Below are positions 1 to 10,799 of a stretch of DNA of 64,000 nt, piece by piece. This stretch comes from Rattus norvegicus (Eukaryota > Chordata > Mammalia > Rodentia > Muridae), in the NCBI RefSeq assembly GCF_036323735.1, contig NC_086029.1:52981357-53045356 (forward strand). Reading direction: 5' to 3'. The first letter of the stretch is position 1, and the number at the start of each line of letters is the position of its first letter. The notes under the pieces were generated by a model, which saw nothing but the letters and a program-made list of their open reading frames with translations, was not told the DNA's origin and did no database searches. Made by a program: the position numbers and the translations under genes.

Positions 1-1866
1 AACTGATAAACAACTTCAGCAAAGTGGCTAGATATAAAATTAACTCAGACAATTAAATAGCCTTCCAGAACTCAAAGGATAAAAGAACTGAGAAAGAAAT
101 TTGGGAAACAATATCATTTACAATAATCACAAATAACATAAAATATCTTGGTATAATTCCGACCAAGCAAGTGAAAGATTTAGATGACAATAACTTCAAA
201 TGCCTGAAAAAAGAAATTGAAGAAGACCTCAGAAGATGGAAAGATCTTTCATTACCATGAATTGACAGGATTAATATAATAAAAAAGCCATCTTATCAAA
301 AGCAATATATAGATTCAATGCAATCCCCATCAAAATTCTAGCCCAGTTCTTTATAGAGTTAGAAAGAGCAACTCTCAAATTCATTTAGAATAACAAAAAA
401 ATCTAGAATAGTGGAAATTATTCTGGACAATAAAATAGCTTCTGACAGAATAATTATCACTGACATCAAGCTAAACTATAGAGCAATAGTGAACAAAACT
501 GTATGGTATTGGTACAGAGACAAGCAAGTAGATCAATGGAATAGAACTGAAGACTCAGAAATGAACACCCCCCCCACACACACACACCTATGGACACTTG
601 ATATTTGACAGAGAAGCTCAAATCATTCAGTGGATAAAAGACAGCATTTTCAAAAAATGCTGCTGGTTCAACTGATGGTATGCATGTAGAAAAATGCAAA
701 TTGATCCATTCTTATCCTCTTTTACAAAGCTCAAGTTCAAGTGGATCAAGGACCTCCACATAAAACCAGATATGCAGAATCTAATAGGAGAGAAAGTGAG
801 AATGAACCTCAAATGCTTAGGCACAGGAGAATATGTCCTGAACACAACACCAATGGCTTATGCTTTAAGAGAAACATTTGACAAATGAGACTTCAAAAAA
901 TTGGAAAGCTTCTGTAGGGCAAAGGACACTGTCAATAGGACAAAACTGCCACCCAGAGATTGGGAAAAATTCTTTACTAACCCTACATCTGATATAGGGT
1001 TAATATCCAAAATATACAAAGAACTCAAATATACTCCAGAGAACCAAATAACCCTATTAAAAAGTAGAGTACAGAGTTAAAAAGAGAATTCTGAACCGAG
1101 GAATCTTGAGTGACTGGGAAGCACTTAAAGAAATGTTCAACATCCTTAGTCATCAGAGAAATACAAATTAAAATGACCATGAGATTCTACCTCACACCAG
1201 TCAGAATGACTAAGATCAAAAATTTAGGTGACAGAAGATGTTGGTGAAGACGTGGAGAAAGAGAAATACTCCTCCATTGCTTGTGAGACTGCAAATTGTT
1301 AAAACCACTTTGGAAATCAGTCTGTCAGTTCCTGAGAAATTTGTAAATAGTTCTAAGGACCTAGTTATACCACTTCTGGGAATATAACCAAAATATGCTC
1401 CAACATATAACAAGAACACATGCTCCACTATGTTCATAGCAGCCTTATTTATAATAGCCACAAGCTGGAAAGAACCCAGATGCCCTTCAACAGAGGCATG
1501 GATACAGAAACTGGTGTACATCTACACAATGGAGTACTACATAGCTATTAAAAACAATGACTTCATGAAATTCTTAGGCAAATGGATGGAACTAGAAAAT
1601 ATCATGGATGGCAGCATCAGGATGTGCAGGAGATATGAGAGAGGTACAGAGTGTCAAGAAATTGAACAAGAATATGGAGCAGGAGTGAGGAGGAACTGGG
1701 AATAGCCAACGGATGGTCCCAGACTCCAGGGAAACGTGAGGCTTCCAGGATCCAATGTGGATAACTTTAGCCAAAATGTGCAGAGACTGGGAAGATAGAT
1801 CCTATACAGACCTCCTCTTAAAGATAGGCACTTCCCCCAGTTGAGACATGGGAACATCCCCGCATC
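1..1866 (+). mobile_element. L1 fragment: late ORF2 and start of 3' UTR
   Basis: This is the 3' part of a LINE-1 in sense orientation, cut by the left window edge. It opens in the second half of the reverse transcriptase domain (LINNFSKVA-like reading near base 5) and runs through the late-ORF2 signature YRAIVNKTVWYWYRD around 480-525. The end-of-ORF2 signature MFIAALFIIATSWKEPRCPSTE starts at 1430. Several stops and shifts break the frame, for example after 608 and after 888, so no protein is made. The 3' UTR starts near 1600 and stops abruptly near 1866, where an antisense L1 piece begins. It is a dead copy. L1 identity is very likely; the subfamily is not assigned. Confidence 0.93.
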
Positions 1867-2185
1867 TCAAAAAAATTTTTTTAATTTTGTGGCATTTTCT
1901 TTTTTTCTCCATCTTTATTAAATCGGGTAGTTCTTATTTGCATCTCCATTGTTATTACCTTTCCCAGTTTCCAAGCAAACATCCCCCTAACCCCTCCCTT
2001 CCCCTTCTATATGGGTGCTTCCCTCCCCATCCATCCCTGCATCCCTAGGATGAAGCCTACTTGATAGTGGAAAATGATGTTTTTGATGAGCCTTGGATTC
2101 GGTTTGCGAGAATTTTATTGAGTACCCTTGTGTTGATATTCATAAGCAAAATTGGTTTGTAATTATCTTTCTTTGTTGAGTCTTA
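1867..2185 (-). mobile_element. Antisense L1 piece, 3' end joined to a mid-ORF2 block
   Basis: Read on the minus strand, 2048-1905 matches the terminal rat L1 3' UTR seen at 12500-12600: the cacccatatagaaggggaag block, then ggggttagggggatgtttgc, then an A-rich end. Bases 2185-2049 instead match the ORF2 reverse transcriptase region around the GFIPGMQ-type motif (gatgaagcctacttgat on the plus strand). About 3 kb of normal L1 between the two is absent, so this is a 5'-truncated copy with an internal deletion, or two pieces side by side. The left boundary lies in an A/T run and is uncertain. Confidence 0.75.
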
Positions 2186-2935
2186 AGCTGAGATTCCTAA
2201 CAGTGGTGATGTGGAACTTGAAGAAGCTACCTTCTATAGCCAGGTACCAACCCACCCACAAAATCTCTGCTCTAAAATTTGTCCTATCTAAAAGAAATAC
2301 AGGAATGAAGCCGAGACTGAAGGGTTGACCAACCAATAACCTGCTGAACTTGAGACCTATCCCATGTGGAAGCACCAATCCCAGACACATGATACTCTGC
2401 TCTACTGGCATAACAGTCCTCTGAGAGGCTCCACCCAGCAGCTGAGTGAAATCGATACAAATACCCAGAGCCAAACATTGGACAGAGGTCAGTGACTTTT
2501 AAGGAAAGGATTGAAGGAACTGAAGGGGATAGGAACTCCCAAGGGAATCCAACATAGTCAACTATCCTGGAGCCCCAGCAGCTTTCAAAGACTGAGCCAC
2601 CAACCAAAGAGAATACACAGGCTGGAACAAAGACCCTGCACATATGTAGCAAATACGCAACTCAGTCTACATGTGGGTTCTCCTGCAAATGGAGAGGGAT
2701 CTGTCCCTAAAGTTGTAGCCTGACTATGGAATCCATTCCTAAACAGGGCTACCTGGTTTGGCCCCAGTGGGAGAGGATGAAACTAATCCTGCAAAGATTT
2801 GATCTTTCAGGGAGCTGGAATACCCAGGGAGGACCCACCATCTCAGAGGAGAAGGGAAGTGTTGGAAAGGGAGTCTGTGAGAGTGAGCCTGGAAGAAGTG
2901 GCAGCATGTGGGATATGAATTAAAAATAAAAATTT
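2186..2935 (+). mobile_element. L1 3' UTR fragment, sense (Lx-like)
   Basis: The block reads as a rodent L1 3' UTR in sense: ggtaccaacccacccacaaa, the tcctctgagaggctccaccc block, then aactgaaggggatagg, ending in an A-rich tail near 2920-2935. Its beginning overlaps in consensus position with the end of the copy at 1-1866, so it is a separate element and not the continuation of that copy. No coding potential is expected. The short open frames here are chance. Confidence 0.75.
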
Positions 2936-2989
2936 ACACCAATTTCTGAGCTTACTACAAACTCAGGACTTGAAATCCCACCAATCTCC

Positions 2990-3345
2990 ACCCTGGAAAG
3001 CTCTATACCCCAAGAAACCATAAGTAAATATGGTTGTCTGCTCAGTTCTCTGCTATTCCTCAACCAGATCAGAAGCAGCAACCCTGCCGAAATTTCTTGC
3101 CTCTTAATAAATCTCTTGTATGAGGTCCACTATATGGTATGCCTCTGAGGTATTCTTTGCCTCCTGACTATGATGACAGCTTTCCACTCAGAGTTGTAGC
3201 ATGTGACTTGGGAAACAATCCCCCTGAGAGCTGTAAGACTTCCATTTGGAAAGCCTTTCTCCTCAAAGCTGTAACACTTACACAGGTACTCTGTCCTATA
3301 TAGAAGAAACAGTCTCTCAACAGCTACCCTAGTCTTCTGGGTTTT
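2990..3345 (+). mobile_element. LTR-like stretch, family not resolved
   Basis: The stretch has a polyadenylation hexamer (ttaataaatctcttg near 3106). Downstream are three imperfect copies of a module centred on agagctgtaa: tcagagttgtagcatgtgac near 3190, gagagctgtaagacttcc near 3225 and caaagctgtaacacttacac near 3265. A polyadenylation signal followed by a repeated R/U5-like module is typical of rodent ERV LTRs. I cannot name the family or see both termini, so this may be a partial solo LTR or another old repeat. Confidence 0.4.
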
Positions 3346-4839
3346 TGCATTATTTTATTTTTATTTTTTGTTATTCTGAAATGTTCCCTGAGCCTTAGTT
3401 GTAAGAGTTCTGTTGTAAATACCAGCGTGTAATGAGCATCGTGGGACCATCTGTTTTCTACATTTTTAAGCAGTTATGGCTTTCTATAAGTCTCCATCTC
3501 CTTGTTAAAGGAGTTTCTTTGATGCAGAATGCAAGCTATACTTCTTAGGCTGAATCTGTGCGTAGCTGTGTATCCAAAGGCAGGCCATGACCCAAATCAC
3601 TGTGGTATAATATTTAGAGATTTTCCAAAGCTCTACATCCTCTGAAATCTTTTCCTTGTTTCCGATTCGGAATATGGGATGCATGTGTGTCCAGTCACCT
3701 GCTTTTCCATATTTCTCAGAAAAAAAAGCATAAATCATCATTGTTACAGTATGTCAGAGGCTTTCTTTTGTGATTAATGGACAATTTAAGTGAAATAATT
3801 AAGAACTTAACAATGAAAGAAAATATCACTAGTCATTAGTTGTGTGGGAAAAACAACTTTTTGCATATCTAGTTATACCTTTTCTCCATTTGGGAGTGGG
3901 TAGCATCAAGTTTTGCTGGTGTTTAGAGAATGAAAGCAAGAAATAGGATTTTTTTCATATATTTATTCTAGGATGAGACAGGTAGCCACAGTGCAGCTTC
4001 AAGTGAACCAAAAGGCAGATTTTAGTTCTCTTTTTAGTACTTGATTCTTACCATGACCATCATAGCAAAGTTCTTGCTATTTACAATCATTTTTCCCAGT
4101 GCCTTTTTTAAGTGGCTTATTTACTTTGAAATCCTTAAGTAAAAATAAGTGTGTAGTGATAAAAATCTTTTAATATTTATTATCTGGTGCAGCTTAATGA
4201 AATGTTATCTTCCATTCCTGATACTTTTTAAGCCAAACCATGCTCACTCCCTTTTTTCAACTATTATTTTTTGAAAAAAAATGGCAGCAATATTCTACAG
4301 GAGACAAAGAAAATCCCAAAATTATAGGATGACAGCTGCTTTGATTTTATGATATACATACTTGAACTACCATGACTAGAACAAAACAAAAGAAATTCTC
4401 TAAAATGGATACATTATTCAGTGAAGTTGTTAATTTTTTATTCATGAAATGAGGTTGGGGAAATGTGGCATCCAACACAGAAAAGGAAACAAAAGTGCTT
4501 ATTTTGTTCCCCATAATTTTTATTCAAATATAAGCCTCGTGTATTGTCCTTTGGATTATTGAATAGCATAATCTATTCCCTTTACAGAATATAATAATGC
4601 GTGTACATCAGGAACTTGGGAAATATCCAGAGACGCTTTGACTTGTTTCATCCTGTAGGAGAAAGATCCTATGACTATTTAGTGAGTCTAGGCCAATGTG
4701 CTGGAAAATGTCCTGTGTAAGCAAGAAGACTCACACCAAGGCACTGTGTCACATGAGATAAAAATAGAACCAGCAGATACGAAATACTTTTTCTGGAATG
4801 TATGCTATGATCATGATGTAGATAGCCACACTTCCTTAT
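3346..4839. other. No recognised feature
   Basis: AT-rich, apparently single-copy sequence. I see no long open frame, no repeat family I can name and no splice-bounded coding similarity. The short minus frame at 3505-3741 has no recognisable similarity or composition. Confidence 0.5.
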
Positions 4840-5275
4840 TTTAATTGACTAATTTTATTTATTTACATTCTAAATGTTGCCCTCCCTCCAGACCCCTAAT
4901 CCCAGATTTGTTAAGCCCATCTCTGCTCTCTTTTGCCTCGAAGAGGGTGCAGCCCCCTACCCACTTACTCTCCACCCTCAACTCCCCAGTAACTCATTTC
5001 TCTGGGGCATCAAGTCTCTATAAGATTAGTCACATCCTTTCCCACTGAAGCAAGACAACAAGGTAATCCTCTCTTACATAATGAGGACTGTGGCTGAGGG
5101 CACCTGACCAGCCCACATATGTTCTTTGAATGGTAGCTTAGTCTCTGGGAACTTCCACTGTTTCAGGTTAGTTGACACTGTTAGTCTCCCTATTGGGTTG
5201 TCATCCGCTTAAGCTCCTTCAGTCCTTCCCCTAACTCTTCTGTAGGTGTTGCTGACCTCAGGATGTGTGTCCAGT
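4840..5275 (-). mobile_element. L1 3' half of a 5'-inverted (twin-primed) insertion
   Basis: On the minus strand this is the distal L1 3' UTR ending in the usual terminal aatgtaaataaa-like sequence and A-rich tail at 4840-4870. Recognisable blocks on the plus strand are ggggcatcaagtctctataa and aagctccttcagtccttcc. It stops at about 5275, where sequence from further upstream in L1 continues in the opposite orientation. Together with the next entry it forms one insertion transcribed from the minus strand. Confidence 0.8.
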
Positions 5276-5990
5276 GATTACCCAGAACTAAAGGACATTC
5301 ATAGCATGTACTTACTGATAAGTGGATATTATCGAAAATGAAGAGAATATCCATGATACAACCCTACAACCCACACACCATAAGAAATTTAACAAAATGA
5401 AGGCCCAAGTGATGTTGCTTTAATCTCACTTAGAAATGGAAACAAAATAATCATGAGAGTCAAAGGGAAGGAGGGATATGGGTGAAAGAGGGGAGGGTAA
5501 AGGGAAATGGGGAACACAATTGGATATGGAAGTAGACAGAATAGAATTCTAGAAGACCAGAGCAATGAATGGAAACGTGTAGCTCCTAGAGGTAGGGGTT
5601 GCGGAAACCTCTAGGAAATCCCAGAAATCTATAATGTGAGAGCCTGAAGAGACTACCTTCAGTAGAAAGACAGATTCCTTAGTGGAAGGATAGGTGTCAC
5701 CAATACCCCTTCAAAATTTTTGACACAGAATCATTCCTTTCTAAAAGAACTGTGGGAACAAACTGGAGTAGAATCTCAAGGAAAGGCCACCCAGAGATTG
5801 GCCCAACTTGGGATCCATCACATGGGTGAGTATGGAACCCTTACACTATTACTGATGCTGTACTGTACTTGCAGACAGGCTGTCCTCTGAGAGGCTCCAC
5901 CAACAGCTGACCGAGACAAATGCAGATATAGCCAACCAATGGCCACACTTCTTACCTCTAACAACTACCAGAAAAGCAGAAGTAAAAAAA
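5276..5990 (+). mobile_element. L1 inverted 5' part: end of ORF2 and proximal 3' UTR
   Basis: The plus strand reads the end of ORF2 (gtacttactgataagtggat, normally just before the stop) and then the proximal 3' UTR up to gctgtcctctgagaggctcc and the following A-rich stretch near 5980. These sections lie immediately upstream in L1 of those found inverted at 4840-5275. An upstream part inverted relative to the poly(A)-bearing part is the arrangement left by twin priming. Confidence 0.8.
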
Positions 5991-7339
5991 GTAATACGAA
6001 CATCTCTCCCTAACTTAGGGAGTAGCAGATTTCCAGAATCATGAAACTGATTTTAAGAGATAAAAATATGATAATCTATTGGTCTATAGGATAAATGCTT
6101 TCTCTTATGCTCTCCAGGTAGCAAAGGGCAGACCTACTGTGAAAGTATGCAAGAGAAATGCAATGACGATCATATGGGGGTCACTTGCTATGTAGTAAGG
6201 CATCATCAAGCTCTCAGTTTTTGTAGCTGCAGAGACTATTTTGAGATATTGCGTATTCTTTTAGATAAATAAATCCCTTTCTGGATGAGACTTCTATTTT
6301 TCCTCTGGCCAACAAATTAAGAAAAATGTCAAAACACATGATCCATAAGGGAGGTAATATGTTAGTACTGAGAATTGAATGAAAACCCTTAGGCTAAGAA
6401 CAGGAGGTAAAAGATAGCTTGGGTGAAAATTCCTGCAATGTTCTAAAGAGACTAAAGAAGCAATAAGGAAATGTATGGATCCACCATGCTACGATGATAG
6501 TATTTGCCAAAGCAAGTAAAAAAAATGTTTGAATGATTAGTGGTACAATTTGAGAGATTCTAATAAAACTTTTTCTTTCAATGTGTTTGTCTTTTTCCCT
6601 GCTAAATATTACAGTTAGGATAATTAGGGAAGTGTCCATGATATAAATGGACACTTCTAATTAAATATATATTATTTTTATAAAGGTTCCTAATCTGAGC
6701 CTTTCCAGGATAGAACTGAAAAATACTATTTTTTGTCTGGAAACTGGTCAAGAAAGAGCCTAAAATATGTGTAGGATGTTGAATCATGGCTAACTTTACC
6801 ATATTCAGTTGTGTCACCACTAGAATTCTGACTTAAAGTGGAGAGCGAGTACAGAGCAACTACTGTGCTGTGCCTGTCGGTCTCCAGGGGACAGGGCAGC
6901 ACATAGGGGGACAGAATGAACTAATAGGATGTGAGGGTGTACTTAAAGAGGAGAAGAGATTTACTAATACGAGGTTTTGAAAATTTTAAGGATTGTTTTT
7001 GCTTTTTATGTTTAAGTTTTTATTATAATTTTTACGTAAGTACTAATGAAACATGGAAGGCACGAATATCAAACGAAGTATGAAAACAAATAGAAATAAG
7101 GAAATGTACAAAAGCATAATATTACAAAATATCAACAATAAATTAAGGCAGAAATTTTAACTGAACGCAATCAGTAATTTGATATGCCTCACAAAAATTC
7201 AAAGACTAACCCAGTCTTCTAGACATTTTGTGTCATCAACAAAATGTAAATATCAACTTTGAAGGTTTTATTATAGTTATTCCTGCTGAAAGTATTTTAC
7301 CCCTTTCATAGGTACCTGCTCTTTATGACTCACTCTTCT
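5991..7339. other. No recognised feature
   Basis: AT-rich sequence without a supported gene. The minus frames at 6394-6654 and 6602-6820 overlap each other, have no recognisable domain and look like chance. Confidence 0.5.
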
Positions 7340-7354
7340 TCATTCTCCCCCTCA

Positions 7355-7405
7355 CTATCGATTCATATATATGTATATGTATATGTGTGTATATGTATAA
7401 TTATA
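7355..7405. repeat. TATATG-type simple repeat
   Basis: Alternating tatatg and tgtata units form an imperfect purine-pyrimidine microsatellite. Confidence 0.8.
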
Positions 7406-7424
7406 GTTACACTTAGGAGTAGAA

Positions 7425-7530
7425 TAGCATGTCAGCTCAGGAGATAAAGGTATTTGTTGCTATATCAGACGATCTGAGATGGAACCCAGGACTGATATTG
7501 AAGTGGAAAGAATTTTTACACATCATCTTC
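7425..7530 (+). mobile_element. tRNA-derived SINE fragment (B3/B2-like), decayed
   Basis: The order tcagctcaggagataaaggt, then gacgatctgagatggaaccc, corresponds to the A-box and B-box parts of a rodent tRNA-derived SINE (compare agctcagcaggtaaaggt and gacctgagttcgatccc). The 3' half is degraded and passes into simple repeats at 7531. The short open frame across it is a SINE by-product. Confidence 0.55.
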
Positions 7531-7650
7531 TACCATCCATCCATTCACCTATCCATCCATCCATCCAATATGTTTGAACACTCAGACATACATACATACG
7601 TACATACATACATACAGACAGACATATAGACAGGCAGGCAGACAGACATA
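7531..7650. repeat. CATC, CATA and CAGA tetranucleotide cluster
   Basis: Consecutive (CCAT)n, (CATA)n and (CAGA)n tracts, partly interrupted, follow directly after the SINE fragment and probably grew from its tail. Confidence 0.85.
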
Positions 7651-8099
7651 AGTAAAACATTATAACATTTTAAGGCAGAAATTAAAATCAGCATTTCAGA
7701 GGGCACTAAATGTTGATCTTTCTATACCTGAGTTACTTAATATTACAGTTTTCATTTCCAGCAATTTACCTGAAAATTACACAATTCTGCTTTTCTTTAT
7801 GACTAAACCAAAGTTCACAGTGTATGTATCTGTATTGTGATATTTCTACTCACCTAAATTTGAGAATGATAGATTAAAATAGGAATATTGCCAAATCAAG
7901 CTTGTGCAAAGAAGTTTTGGGGGTTGCTTAAGAGTCTGTGTGCAAGAGGTACTGTTGAAGATTAAATCTTTCAAGTAGTTCAGGTGGTCTGAGAACCATT
8001 GAGGTAGATTTGCTGGTCTCTAACTCCTCTAGCTATCTCAGAGAGTTTCTCTTATCAATCTTAAATTCTTAGCAATGGTTCCCAACCAAAGGACAGTTC
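7651..8099. other. No recognised feature
   Basis: No repeat family or gene could be supported in this AT-rich stretch. Confidence 0.45.
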
Positions 8100-8427
8100 A
8101 TAGCCAGAATATTAAATCTATAGATTGCTTTTTAGCAACATGGTCATTTTAATAATATTGATTCATCTGGTACGAGTGTGTGGAAAATCTTTGCATATTA
8201 TGATATCTTTAATTTCTAATTTGACTGTTTTTAAAGTTTTCATTATAGTGACAATTTGCATTCTTGGTTAGGTTGATGCCACGTTACTTTCTCTTATCTA
8301 AAGTTTTCTCTTCCTCGGCACGCTTTTTTATTGTTATATATGATGACTACAGATTTTTATGTTAATTTATAGCTTCATATTCTGTGAAGGTATTGATCAG
8401 CTCTAGGAGGATTATGTTCATATCTTT

Positions 8428-8459
<32 letters not shown>

Positions 8460-8773
8460 TGTTCATATCTTTAATTTTACTGAAGCACTTCATCTGCAAA
8501 TAAGGGTAATGTGATATTTTCCATTCTGTTTTGTATTCTTTTGATTTGCTTCTTTTTTCTCATTTTTCTAGGCAAGACATAAAACACTGTACTGAGTAAT
8601 GGAGATATTAGATTACTTTGCTTATGCTTAGTAGCAATATTTTGAGTTTTTCTCAATTAAATATACCACTATTAGTTTTGTCATTTATTGTCTTTGTTAA
8701 ATTCATGTATGGTCTTTTTTCTAGTCCCCATCTTCTCAGGAATCTTTTCATGTAAGGATGTTGGAATTTGTTG
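8100..8773 (-). mobile_element. Ancient antisense L1 ORF2 fragment, first part
   Basis: The plus strand shows the antisense of a mammalian-wide, strongly diverged L1 ORF2: ttaaatctatagattgcttt at 8114, the region opposite the FADD motif near 8480-8520 (tcatctgcaaataagggta), and onward to 8773. Divergence is far higher than in the other L1 copies here, which fits an L1M-age element. An Rpl34 retrocopy interrupts it, and it resumes at 9241. A pure poly(T) insertion sits inside it at 8428-8456. Confidence 0.65.
8412..8472 (-). mobile_element. Poly(A)-only insertion with target-site duplication
   Basis: The 16-base string ttatgttcatatcttt occurs at 8412-8427 and again at 8457-8472. Between the copies lies only T-rich sequence with spaced A residues, that is, an A-rich tail on the minus strand. 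On the minus strand the duplication starts with AAAG preceded by TT, close to the L1 endonuclease preference TT/AAAA. It therefore looks like an L1-machinery insertion truncated to nothing but its tail. A chance duplication of 16 bases around a T tract is unlikely, but the exact ends are blurred by the T run. Confidence 0.7.
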
Positions 8774-9240
8774 AAAGTCTTTTTTGGCTTTTCCTTTTCC
8801 TCTTCCAGGGTTGGTGCTTAGAAGTACTCAGGATTGTCCAGCATTTAACATACTGTCATAGGCTTTCTTACAATACAGCCTTTAACAAAACTAGGCTGCC
8901 AAGAACCCCTGACAGCAGGATTTTTTACCTTTATACCAAGAAGCTTGAGAAAGCACCTAAATCCACAGGTGGCACGCACCCAGGCAGATTGTAATGGGTT
9001 CCTGCTGTGAGACCCAACATCCTTATGAGATTGTCTAAGACAAGAAGCACAACAGCAGGGCCTATAGTGGTCCATTTGTGCCAAGTGTGTCCATGACATG
9101 ATCAGGCAGGCTTTCCTTATTTAGGAGCAGAAAATCACCATGAAAGTGTTAAAGGCACAAGCACAGAGTCAAAAAGAAAAATAAATATGCAACCTTTTTA
9201 TGTAAGAAAAATCAAGACTTGGTCTAAAAAAAAGTCTTTT
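8774..9240 (+). pseudogene. Rpl34: Rpl34 processed pseudogene
   Basis: This is an intronless retrocopy of the mRNA for large-subunit ribosomal protein L34. From 8833 the frame reads VQHLTYCHRLSYNTAFNKTRL and then FYLYTKKLEKAPKS, clear L34 N-terminal signatures. The initiator codon is changed to ATT at 8833. A stop follows GRL near 8992, and deletions around 9040-9060 shift the frame. The C-terminal KVLKAQAQSQ reading and stop end at 9184. The region 8787-8832 looks like the short pyrimidine-rich 5' UTR of a ribosomal protein mRNA. AATAAA lies at 9180-9185 and the poly(A) at 9226-9233. The 10-base string aaagtctttt at 8774-8783 and 9231-9240 is the target-site duplication. It sits inside an ancient antisense L1 and cannot make L34. 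Confidence 0.95.
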
Positions 9241-9515
9241 CTGTAACTTTTTTTTAAATAACCATGTGATTTCTTATATCTGTTTATGTGATGCATTACA
9301 AGGTTTAATTTGTAAATGTTGTACCATTTCTGCTGTTTTAGAATAATGACTAATCTTTTTAAAAATTTACAAAACTTTTATGGCAGATATTTTGTAGGAA
9401 AATTTAACATCTAATGTTTATCAAGGAGATTAGTCTGTATTTTTATACTTTTCTGTTGTGTCGTTATCTGATTTTGCTATCAAATGATGGTGGAATTCAG
9501 GTAAAGCATTTGATT
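9241..9515 (-). mobile_element. Ancient antisense L1 ORF2 fragment, second part
   Basis: This continues the copy at 8100-8773 after the Rpl34 retrocopy. The plus strand reads ctgtttatgtgatgcattac near 9281 and then taacatctaatgtttatcaa near 9404, which in old mammalian L1s is the antisense of the reverse transcriptase region around the GFIPGMQ motif. The similarity fades near 9510. It has no coding capacity. Confidence 0.6.
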
Positions 9516-9704
9516 GCATTTACTTTTTACTATTTTCATGGCATTTTTTCTTCAAAGGGTCAAGTAGTTTTTTAAAAATAGTTTACTTATTCATTCAAAC
9601 AATGAAATTATTTCCCTCATTTATTTTGGTGTGAAAACTGACTGATTTGAAAACCCACTGAGAAAATAGTATTTAAAGTTATATTTTCTATTTCCACCTG
9701 CTTA

Positions 9705-10365
9705 ATGAATTTTTTTAATTTTTTATTTACTTTTTTTTATTTCCTTCCCGGTCTACCCTCCAACTGTTCTACATTCCATACCTCACCTGTCCCCGCCACC
9801 CTTCCTCTCTTTCTCCACAAGGATGTCCCCACTCCCCACCCCACCAGTCCTCTCAACTTCCTGGGGCCTCCAGTCTATTGAGGGTTAAGTGCATCTTCTC
9901 TGACTGAACCCAGACCTGGGAGGCCTCTGCTGTATGTGTGTTGGGGGCCTCATCTTAGCTGGTGTATGCTGCCTGGTTGTTGACCCAGTGTCTGAGAGAT
10001 CTCAGGGGTCCAGGTAAATTGAGACTGCTGGTTCTTCTTCAGGATCGCCCCCCCTCCTTAGCTTCCTCCAGCTTTTCCCTAATTAAACAGAGGGGTCAGC
10101 AGCTTCTGTTCATTGGTTGGGTGCACATATCTGCATCTGACTCTTTAAGCTGCTTGTTGGGTCTTTTGGAGGGCAGTCATGTTAGGCCGCTTTTTGTGAG
10201 TGTCCCCATGGCCTCAGAAATGGTGATAGATCAATGGACTCCCCTTGAGTTGGATCCCACTTTGGACCTGTCACTGGACCTTCTTTTCCTCAGGTTCTTC
10301 TCCATTTCCATCCCTTCATTTCTGTCAGACAGAAAGAATTATGGGTCAGAGCTTTGACTGTGGGA
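9705..10365 (-). mobile_element. Antisense L1 3' UTR (Lx-like)
   Basis: It starts with a T-rich stretch (the complement of an A tail) at 9705-9745. On the plus strand it continues with ctggggcctccagtctattg, gtgtctgagagatctcaggg, cagaggggtcagcagcttct and ggcagtcatgttaggccgc, in the same order as the copy at 48078-48720 and as the complement of 61650-62290. It ends at about 10365 within the proximal 3' UTR. The 131-codon plus frame at 9962-10357 lies wholly inside this antisense UTR and is not a gene. Confidence 0.85.
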
Positions 10366-10372
10366 TAGTAGA

Positions 10373-10780
10373 TTTTGTTTTTTAGTCCTAGAATATCTCT
10401 CAGTTAATTCAAATATATATTTCCTTCTTTCTAGCCTCTAGTCAAGAATTTATTCTCATCCTTTTTAAGTTCAGTAAGGAATTTGTCCATATCATTTTTA
10501 AACTAATTGAATTGTTTGCTCATTTCTATTACTGTTCTTAAATTCTGTGTCCTACGGTTCACACAGTTAAAACTAATTGAAATTTCTAGAGAAATATTTT
10601 TTGCTTTTTTAAATTTGGTAGGGGAGCCATATTGTCTTGGTCTTATATATTTTTTGTGTGTTTTTTCTTTTGTTTTTGTTTTGTGATGTGACCTGGGCAT
10701 GTGTATAGGCATAATTTTTTTTGTGCATTGTGTAAGGGTGATCCTTGTGTTATTCAAATACTGATTTCTCTGCCTTCATA
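10373..10780 (-). mobile_element. Possible ancient L1 ORF1 or 5' region, antisense
   Basis: T-rich sequence resembles the antisense of an old L1M or HAL1 ORF1/5' region (gagccatattgtcttggtct, then tttttgtgtgttttttcttt, then gatgtgacctgggcatgtg). It has the same orientation as the ancient L1 at 8100-9515 and could be part of it, split by the Lx insertion. Similarity is weak and other origins are possible. Confidence 0.35.
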
Positions 10781-10799
10781 TCTTGTTTAAATATGCACT

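Noticed and set aside
9962..10357. 131-codon plus-strand frame resembling a leucine-rich protein
   Set aside because: It lies completely within an antisense L1 3' UTR that recurs at 48078-49186 and, complemented, at 61195-62295.
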